Shown: positions 40,777 through 45,748 of the stretch, in pieces
Layout of the letters: every line of letters starts with the position of its first letter
Numbering within the stretch: position 1 is the first letter of the stretch
Origin: Candidatus Microgenomates bacterium
Lineage (GTDB): Bacteria > Patescibacteriota > Microgenomatia > UBA1400 > UBA12108
Direction of reading: 5' to 3'
Length of the DNA stretch: 45,748 bases
Assembly (NCBI GenBank): GCA_003576945.1
Contig: QEVC01000006.1
Coordinates: 1-45,748, forward strand
Translations under genes and position numbers: made by a program
Notes under the pieces: generated by a model
The model's input: the letters and a program-made list of their open reading frames with translations, nothing else
Database searches by the model: none
Told to the model about the DNA's origin: nothing

Positions 40777-42540
40777 ATGGTAATGGATCAGGTAGAAGAG
40801 ATAAAGAGTAAGGTAGATATCGTTGAGATTATTGGTTCGAGGGTCAACCTAAAGAAGGCTGGGCGCCACTTTAAGGGACTATGTCCGTTCCATTCTGAAA
40901 AATCTCCAAGTTTTATTGTTTCGCCAGAGCGACAATCATATAAATGCTTTGGTTGCCAGGAGGGTGGGGATGTACTTACGTTTTTGCAAAAGTATGAAGG
41001 ATATAGTTTTCTAGAAGCATTAGAGTCGATGGCAGCTCGTGTCGGGGTGACACTACAATCTTATAGACCAACGGAGGCGGATAGTAGAAGGAAGAGAATC
41101 TTAGAAATATTATCGCTTGCTACTGAGTACTATGCATATTTGTTAAACCAACACGACAGTGGAGTTGTTGCGCGAGAATATTTGGTTAGTCGCGGCATTA
41201 GGAATGAATCGATCAAAAAATTTAACCTAGGATATAGTCCCTCACAATGGCGGAGTGTCTCGGATTTTTTAATCAAGAAAAAGGGATACAAAATCGAAGA
41301 GGTAGAGGCAGCAGGACTGATTATTATCGCGGGCGAAGAGAAGTATTACGACCGTTTTCGGGGAAGAGTCATGTTTCCTCTCCGAGACCACAAGGGTGTG
41401 GTGGTGGGTTTTTCGGGCAGAACGCTCTCTAAAGATGCTAGTGAAGCAAAATATATTAACTCCCCAGAGACCGTAACCTACCACAAGAGCCAGATGTTGT
41501 ATGGTCTTTATGAGAACAGGGAGGTGATCAGGAAAGAGGATAAAATTGTGTTAGTTGAGGGAGAGCTAGACATGATCCCGAGTGTGCAAGCGGGCGTGTC
41601 GTATGTGGTTGCAATTAAAGGCAGTGCATTTACAACAGAACAAGCGCAGATTATTAGTCGCTACAGCCGTAACGTTTATATGTCACTGGACGCGGATTCT
41701 GCGGGACAAGAGGCGATTAAGCGGGCTGTTGCCATTGCTGAGTCTCTGGACTTGAGTATAAGAGTGGTTCAGGTTAAGGGGGGCAAAGATCCAGGGGATG
41801 TAGCGAGTGAGAACCCGACAGCCTGGAGAGAGATGGTTAAGGGGGCGGTTTTGTATTGGGACTTTCTAATAGATAGTGCGAGCGCAAAACATGATCCTGC
41901 GAGTGGAGAGGGGGCTAATGAGATAACTAGAGAGGTAATCCCCTCACTCGCACAAGTAGCCAATAAGGTGGTGCAGGCGCACTACGTGCGCAAGCTGGCG
42001 ACAAAACTAGGCGTAGGAGAGAGTGTGGTTTATGAAGAAATAGCTCGGTTTAACAAGAAGCAAGAATTAACACACCTAAGAAGCGTGGTGAACAATATAG
42101 AACAAGGGGCGGTAAGTCGGGTAACTGAGCTTGCGCTTTATGCATTATCCTTGGGGCTCCAAAACTTTGAGAAGTTAAACAACAAAATTAAAGAATTAGA
42201 GTTAGAGTGGGTGGGAGTGGGTGCGGTAGAGAAGCTTATTAGAGCGCTACTTTCATGGGAGAAAGATAAGTTTGAGATTAAGGAGTTTGCTGCCAATTTG
42301 CCGCCAGAACTCATGCCAACATTGGACCAGGCATACCTCACGGACTTAACAAGGGTTAGTGACGTGGAGAAAGAGTGGGAGACCACGGTACATGAGTTAG
42401 AAGAAGTTTATGTGCGAGAGAAACTGAAGGAGATTACTAAAGCGATTGCAGGCCTTAGTCCTAGTCAAAATGAGCAACTGCTGATCTTACAGAATGATTT
42501 TGGCCGTTTCTCGCGACGACTGTCAGACCTTACTAAATAA
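40777..42540 (+). CDS. dnaG: DNA primase
   Basis: 587 residues from ATG 40777; ATG 40783 (MDQVEEIK) and GTG 40768 are alternatives. The N-terminal CHC2 zinc finger reads [11 protein letters not shown] with CFGCQEGGD (about 38-65). The catalytic core includes GFSGRTL. The Toprim domain has [11 protein letters not shown] and [12 protein letters not shown] with the metal-binding acidic residues. The C-terminal helical region would contact the helicase. It makes RNA primers for replication. It precedes rpoD, as in the classical macromolecular-synthesis arrangement. Confidence 0.95.
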   Translation: MVMDQVEEIKSKVDIVEIIGSRVNLKKAGRHFKGLCPFHSEKSPSFIVSPERQSYKCFGCQEGGDVLTFLQKYEGYSFLEALESMAARVGVTLQSYRPTEADSRRKRILEILSLATEYYAYLLNQHDSGVVAREYLVSRGIRNESIKKFNLGYSPSQWRSVSDFLIKKKGYKIEEVEAAGLIIIAGEEKYYDRFRGRVMFPLRDHKGVVVGFSGRTLSKDASEAKYINSPETVTYHKSQMLYGLYENREVIRKEDKIVLVEGELDMIPSVQAGVSYVVAIKGSAFTTEQAQIISRYSRNVYMSLDADSAGQEAIKRAVAIAESLDLSIRVVQVKGGKDPGDVASENPTAWREMVKGAVLYWDFLIDSASAKHDPASGEGANEITREVIPSLAQVANKVVQAHYVRKLATKLGVGESVVYEEIARFNKKQELTHLRSVVNNIEQGAVSRVTELALYALSLGLQNFEKLNNKIKELELEWVGVGAVEKLIRALLSWEKDKFEIKEFAANLPPELMPTLDQAYLTDLTRVSDVEKEWETTVHELEEVYVREKLKEITKAIAGLSPSQNEQLLILQNDFGRFSRRLSDLTK

Positions 42541-42574
42541 GGGTGAATTCGCACAAATTTACCCTAATATGGGG

Positions 42575-42580
42575 TACAAT
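42575..42580 (+). promoter_or_regulatory. -10 TACAAT, 7 nt before the rpoD start
   Basis: TACAAT, acggcat, then ATG 42588, with no Shine-Dalgarno. It helps choose 42588 over an upstream in-frame start, which would place the promoter inside the gene. Confidence 0.5.
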
Positions 42581-42587
42581 ACGGCAT

Positions 42588-43874
42588 ATGAAAGTACAAA
42601 AATCTCAAACAAAAACAAAGAAATTAGCCAAGCCTGTAAAAAATGTGGTTAAAACAGTTTCTAAAAAGGCAGTAAAAACCGAGAAAAAAATAGTGAAGAA
42701 AGTTGTCAAAAAAGAAGTTAAGGGACTTGGGAAGAAGGCGAGTGAAGCTACGGTTTCTAAACATATTCAGGTATCTGGAGCGGGACTAGAAGAGGGGAGA
42801 CGTAAAAAGATCCGTGAGTTAGTCATGAAGGGAATGTCCTCGGGCTATGTATCACAATCTGATATATTAAATCTTTTTCCGGATGCGGAAGATTTTATTG
42901 CAGAACTAGACGATTTATATGATGAGCTAATTCTTAAAGAAATCGATGTTTATGAGAGTGTGGCAGAGGACGTGGAGACAGGTGAATCGCGCGAGATGAG
43001 CGATCTGGAGAAAGAGCTAGAGACGCTCTCAGCCCTCGATTCGCGGGCGATCTCAGACCCAGTGCGCATGTACCTAAGAGAGATTGGACGTATCCCACTA
43101 CTGACTCGTGACCAAGAAATAGACCTGGCTCAAAAAACAGAGGCGGGGGATATGCGAGCTAAGGATAGACTCACCTCTGCGAACCTACGTTTGGTTGTTT
43201 CGATTGCCAAGAAATATATAGGGCGTGGGATGAGTTTCCTTGACTTAATCCAAGAGGGGAACAAAGGGTTAATTAGAGCGGTTGAGAAGTATCAATGGAA
43301 AAAAGGCTTTAAGTTTAGTACTTATGCGACCTGGTGGATCAGGCAGGCTATTACGCGGGCGATTGCGGACCAGGCAAGAACAATCCGTATCCCGGTACAC
43401 ATGGTGGAGACGATCAACAAACTAATCAGAGTGTCGCGTAAACTAATGCAGACCTTAGGGCGTGAGCCACTGCCCGAGGAGATAGCGGAAGTGATGGAGA
43501 TTACTCCAGACAAGGTTAGAGAGATATTAAAGATTAGTCAAAAAACTACGTCGCTTGAGACTCCAATTGGTGATGATGAAGATAGTTATCTAGGCGATTT
43601 TATCGAAGACACTAAGCAAGCTAGTCCATACGAGCTAACTACCCAGAGACTACTACGTGAGAACATCGAAGAAGTGTTGTCTGGACTATCAGACCGTGAG
43701 AGTAAGGTGCTTGAGATGCGATTTGGCTTAAGGGGAGCTAAACCTATGACCTTAGAGGAAGTAGGGCGCGAATTTGGAGTAACTAGAGAGCGGATAAGAC
43801 AAATTGAAGCAAAAGCGCTACGTAAACTAAAACACCCGAGTAAGAGACGAATGTTGCAGGATTATCTTGACTAG
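42588..43874 (+). CDS. rpoD: Primary RNA polymerase sigma factor (sigma-70/RpoD)
   Basis: 428 residues from ATG 42588. A Lys/Val-rich basic N-terminus (about 1-50, KK-VKK repeats) stands where region 1.1 would be. Region 1.2 is [17 protein letters not shown]. Region 2 includes [29 protein letters not shown] and the -10 recognition helix [13 protein letters not shown]. Region 4 ends with [30 protein letters not shown], the -35 reader. It is complete and is the housekeeping sigma factor. Confidence 0.95.
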   Translation: MKVQKSQTKTKKLAKPVKNVVKTVSKKAVKTEKKIVKKVVKKEVKGLGKKASEATVSKHIQVSGAGLEEGRRKKIRELVMKGMSSGYVSQSDILNLFPDAEDFIAELDDLYDELILKEIDVYESVAEDVETGESREMSDLEKELETLSALDSRAISDPVRMYLREIGRIPLLTRDQEIDLAQKTEAGDMRAKDRLTSANLRLVVSIAKKYIGRGMSFLDLIQEGNKGLIRAVEKYQWKKGFKFSTYATWWIRQAITRAIADQARTIRIPVHMVETINKLIRVSRKLMQTLGREPLPEEIAEVMEITPDKVREILKISQKTTSLETPIGDDEDSYLGDFIEDTKQASPYELTTQRLLRENIEEVLSGLSDRESKVLEMRFGLRGAKPMTLEEVGREFGVTRERIRQIEAKALRKLKHPSKRRMLQDYLD

Positions 43875-43875
43875 T

Positions 43876-43985
43876 TTCGGACAATCGGATAACTCAGAAA
43901 TCCAGAATACCGGGTTGTCAGAATTTCAGATTCAGATTTTCCGAATCTCTGACCGGCCGAATCTCCGAGTATTCTGAGTGTTTGA
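43876..43985. repeat. dispersed TCAGAAT/TCGGAAT repeat, copy 4 (palindromic)
   Basis: Between convergent rpoD and the FemAB gene. Units tcggacaa, tcggataac, tcagaaa, tcagaatt and their complements recur. The centre folds as cAGATTC-agattttcc-GAATCTctg, and the outer parts ggttgtcaga and tctgaccgg also pair. It may act as a bidirectional terminator here. Confidence 0.55.
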
Positions 43986-43989
43986 AAAG

Positions 43990-44850
43990 TTACCAGAATA
44001 AAAGTAGTTTGGTGGGGGGATACTGGATGGTTGTGGGGTTAAAACCGGCTTTAAATTTGGTAAATCCTTGCCATTTTTTATACATCCTGGGATAGCGGGG
44101 ATCATAGGTACCGCCAAAATCAAAAATGTCTGACCCATTATCTTTGGCAGTTAGCATTGCTTGATAAGTGAGGAGGGTGGGGGCGTAGAGGGAGTACCCA
44201 ACAGTAGTGCTAAAAGCGGCGTAATAGGTCGAGACCGAGTCGTTGGTGAGAATGAGGAGTGCCCCTTGCGGATTATTTTTTTGATCATAGGCTAGATGGA
44301 GCGTGCTATCACCCCCAAAACTAGAGAGAACGGCGTCCAAGAGCTCACGATTATAACCGATGACATTTTTGCGCTTGCTCCACTCAGCGTGCAAGGCAAA
44401 GAAACCAGTCTTTTGTTGTTTGTTAATTTTTGGCAGAGGAACGGATTTGATATTTAGAGTATTTGTTTTGAGGGAGTGGGTGATGTTGTAGCGAGTTTTT
44501 TGAGAAAAACTACTGAACAAGCTCTTTTCACTTTGCGCAAGGTTGATAAGGGAGGTAGTAGAGTGGGCAAAGGGCTCGACAGTAAAACCTTTATCATAAG
44601 TAGAATTTAAGCCAGGCTCGATGTAGGTAGTCAGGGTTTTGTGATGTTTGCGAAACTCGTTGATCCTCTCAGTATCGACTTTGTTAGCTCGTTGATATTT
44701 AGCCACAGTAAGTGGACCTAGCGTGTGGTAGTAGATCTGAGTACCTGGTTTACCATCGACACTCCAGCCGATTTTGCGCATTACACTGGCATGATAGATT
44801 GATTGGTGGAGATCCTGGCGAGACTTAAACTTTGAAACTAGATCACTCAT
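43990..44850 (-). CDS. FemAB-like aminoacyltransferase / GNAT-fold peptidyltransferase
   Basis: 286 residues. The segment KSLFSSFSQKTRYNITHSLK matches the F..KTR(Y/R)N(I/V)R signature. The C-terminal FDFGGTYDPRYPRMYKKWQGFTKFKAGF matches the conserved FGG...KxGF end. Family members add amino acids from aminoacyl-tRNA to peptidoglycan precursors, which would link it to the PBPs in this window. A perfect 9-bp inverted repeat surrounds its start codon. Confidence 0.85.
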   Translation of the reverse strand: MSDLVSKFKSRQDLHQSIYHASVMRKIGWSVDGKPGTQIYYHTLGPLTVAKYQRANKVDTERINEFRKHHKTLTTYIEPGLNSTYDKGFTVEPFAHSTTSLINLAQSEKSLFSSFSQKTRYNITHSLKTNTLNIKSVPLPKINKQQKTGFFALHAEWSKRKNVIGYNRELLDAVLSSFGGDSTLHLAYDQKNNPQGALLILTNDSVSTYYAAFSTTVGYSLYAPTLLTYQAMLTAKDNGSDIFDFGGTYDPRYPRMYKKWQGFTKFKAGFNPTTIQYPPTKLLLFW

Positions 44851-44862
44851 AACATGAGTGAT
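44842..44862. promoter_or_regulatory. perfect 9-bp inverted repeat containing the FemAB start codon
   Basis: ATCACTCAT (44842-44850) and ATGAGTGAT (44854-44862) are separated by aac. The minus-strand ATG (44850-44848) is inside the arm. In RNA this would bury the start in a hairpin; in DNA it could be an operator. Confidence 0.5.
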
Positions 44863-44874
44863 TATGCCACCAAA

Positions 44875-45144
44875 CTATTTCTTTTTGGCAGGTTTTTTGG
44901 TTTTGGTGGGCTCGCTAACCAAAATATACTTAGTTTTGGCGAAGAGGAAGAGGTAGAGCATTTCGAGGATGCCAGCAGTATTAATGACTAAAAGTGTCAC
45001 AAACCAGTAGCGTTCGTCGTTTCTGGCGCTTTTCCAGAGGGCGAGACCTTTCCAAAATAGTGACCAGAGGGGGAGTGAGCCAAACCCCCAGCCAGCGAGT
45101 AGGTGTGAACCAAAATCCATCATACGATCCCAGTTGTCATACAT
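44875..45144 (-). CDS. Small DUF5652-like membrane protein
   Basis: 89 residues, start preceded by AAGGAGCT. Two hydrophobic stretches (LLAGWGFGSLPLWSLFWKGLALW and FVTLLVINTAGILEMLYLFLFA) flank the WKSARNDERYW loop, a pattern I associate with DUF5652 proteins of CPR bacteria. The C-terminus is Lys-rich. Function unknown. Confidence 0.7.
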   Translation of the reverse strand: MYDNWDRMMDFGSHLLAGWGFGSLPLWSLFWKGLALWKSARNDERYWFVTLLVINTAGILEMLYLFLFAKTKYILVSEPTKTKKPAKKK

Positions 45145-45210
45145 TATAAATAGCTCCTTGATAGATTAAGTTTAGCATTATTTGAGGCTGACTGACATGA
45201 GTAGGGGTGA

Positions 45211-45216
45211 TATAAT
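45211..45216 (+). promoter_or_regulatory. -10 TATAAT of the tRNA-Asn gene
   Basis: TATAAT lies 26 nt before the tRNA 5' end, with TGACTG 16 bp upstream as a possible -35. Confidence 0.5.
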
Positions 45217-45242
45217 TCGTGTGTTAACAAGTTAATGACCGA

Positions 45243-45534
45243 TCCCCTGTAGCTCAGTCGGCAGAGCGCCTCGCTGTGTGGTAACGCAGCTTTTCACAGT
45301 AATGTGAATTGAAAAATCGGGCTAATTCGGGGAAGTCCCGCCAAGGCGGGATAATCCCGAGCTAAATTTCTTTTGCTATGCAATTGGACTTGTCCTGAGC
45401 GTAGTCGAAGGATAAACGTGTAGAGACTATATACCCGAGAGCCATCACAATGGGTCATGAGATAGTCCAGGCCTTTTGGTAACAAGAGGGTATCTGTAAC
45501 GAGGATGTCGTAGGTTCGAGCCCTACCGGGGGAG
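45243..45534 (+). tRNA. tRNA-Asn (anticodon GUU), interrupted by a group I intron
   Basis: Exons 45243-45277 and 45497-45534. Joined, they give acceptor TCCCCTG/CGGGGGA with discriminator G. The D-arm is GCTC/GAGC. The anticodon arm CCTCG/CGAGG surrounds CTGTTAA with anticodon GTT, and the T-arm is GTAGG-TTCGAGC-CCTAC. The body resembles E. coli tRNA-Asn closely. The intron splits the anticodon between U35 and U36. CCA is not encoded. Confidence 0.9.
45278..45496 (+). ncRNA. Self-splicing group I intron (IC3-like) in tRNA-Asn
   Basis: 219 nt. P1 pairs exon GCTGT with ACGCAGC (45284-45290), placing the required U-G wobble (45277 with 45286) at the 5' splice site. The intron ends with G (45496). 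Conserved core strings are present: gtgtagagactata (P3-J-P7 side) and gagatagtccagg (P7 3' strand), matching the Azoarcus pre-tRNA-Ile intron. No endonuclease ORF is present. Peripheral loops contain cccgccaaggcggga and gtcctgagcgtagtcgaagga-type hairpins. Confidence 0.9.
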
Positions 45535-45580
45535 CCCTATAATATTGCTTTTTCTATGGATTTGTGGTAACTTTCCCAAA

Positions 45581-45703
45581 TGAATACGCACGAATATTTG
45601 GAGTTAGTAGTTCAGACAGTTGATTGTACGATGTGTGGGAGGTGTTGCCTGTCAAGTCCCCCATTTTTGCTACACGCTCCGAAGTAGTTGTTGGGCATAG
45701 GTA
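45581..45703 (+). pseudogene. short ORF running into the insertion sequence
   Basis: An ATG-initiated frame at 45581-45703 (MNTHEYLELVVQTVD, then residues encoded by the IS end) could be the 5' end of a gene cut by the insertion. Only about 15 codons precede the IS boundary, so this is tentative. Confidence 0.2.
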
Positions 45704-45748
45704 ACAGGCGACATGTTAAGGCTTGTATGGATGCGGTCGTAGTTGTAG
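45625..45748 (-). mobile_element. end of an insertion sequence (partial)
   Basis: The region from TGTACGATGTGTGGG (45625) onward looks like an IS terminus: a TGT-starting end followed by the transposase 3' end on the opposite strand. The other end lies outside the window. Confidence 0.5.
45670..45748 (-). CDS. Transposase, C-terminal end (DDE integrase core; partial)
   Basis: 25 codons from the window edge (45747) to TAG at 45672-45670: YNYDRIHTSLNMSPVTYAQQ then LLRSV. The YN-x-x-RxHxSLxxxxPxxY pattern is the classic C-terminal end of rve-type transposases of the IS3/IS481 class. It is truncated by the window edge. Confidence 0.7.
   Translation of the reverse strand, partial: YNYDRIHTSLNMSPVTYAQQLLRSV

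Noticed and set aside
1674-43874. Alternative genetic code (UGA as Gly, as in Gracilibacteria/SR1)
   Set aside because: TGA ends rpiB and other genes with no continuing homology, and Gly is encoded by GGN throughout.
45294-45485. Minus-strand ORF inside the group I intron
   Set aside because: It reads through the intron core and the hairpin repeats (LRLRSGQ is their translation). It has no endonuclease motif.
45278-45496. tRNA-Thr(UGU) reading of the split tRNA
   Set aside because: Placing the cut after CT gives TGT, but then the 5' splice site lacks the U-G wobble and the intron does not end in G. The Asn(GUU) reading satisfies both and matches the body of known tRNA-Asn.
1-45748. CRISPR array or rRNA operon
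   Set aside because: No regularly spaced identical repeats and no rRNA signature sequences were seen. The closest thing, the tandem 16-nt duplication at 35242, has two units and no spacer.

Overview
The window looks like part of a chromosome from a Candidate Phyla Radiation (Patescibacteria) bacterium, perhaps in the Microgenomates/Katanobacteria area. The placement is inferred from gene content and style: very compact coding, small membrane proteins typical of these lineages, a TraD/VirB4-like ATPase, class II ribonucleotide reductases carrying inteins, and a group I intron in a tRNA. The genetic code is standard, since TGA is used as stop (for example rpiB). No rRNA and no CRISPR array are visible.

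Layout. 1-5.9 kb (+): end of an unidentified ORF, a MIP18/DUF59 protein, an ITPase/XTPase, then a sugar-phosphate operon (rpiB, rpe, a LOG-family protein, transketolase split into two genes, a PfkB kinase). 5.9-14.3 kb: lactate dehydrogenase (-), cmk and a small membrane protein (+), a cell-wall operon PBP/GH18/PBP (-), and divergent gmk (+). 14.3-16.1 kb: an M20 peptidase and an anchored protein. 16.1-29.5 kb is the most distinctive part: a small cobalamin riboswitch of the env8/Cbl-II type, an unknown 466-residue protein, nrdR, three tandem class II (adenosylcobalamin-dependent) RNR genes each holding a LAGLIDADG intein, maf, and the corrinoid adenosyltransferase cobA/cobO. Enzyme, cofactor activation and a cofactor sensor therefore sit together.

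29.5-34.6 kb: a TraD/VirB4-like ATPase with a small partner, a Phd/VapC-like toxin-antitoxin pair directly before tRNA-Ile(UAU), a tyrosine recombinase and an FtsB-like protein. 34.5-40.1 kb: a segment bounded by two near-identical tRNA-Ser genes, with a Nudix hydrolase, two unrecognised proteins (one with HEIAH), a structured intergenic sequence, two tRNA-Arg genes, membrane proteins and a SAM-hydrolase-like protein. 40.1-45.2 kb: a bPH2 membrane protein, dnaG, rpoD, a FemAB-like transferase and a small membrane protein. 45.2-45.7 kb: tRNA-Asn(GUU) interrupted by a group I intron, then the edge of an insertion sequence.

Two features recur across the window. Many genes have a -10-like hexamer only 6-10 nt before the start codon, which suggests leaderless mRNAs. 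Several intergenic gaps hold inverted-repeat elements, including a dispersed family built of short TCGGAAT/TCAGAAT-like units.
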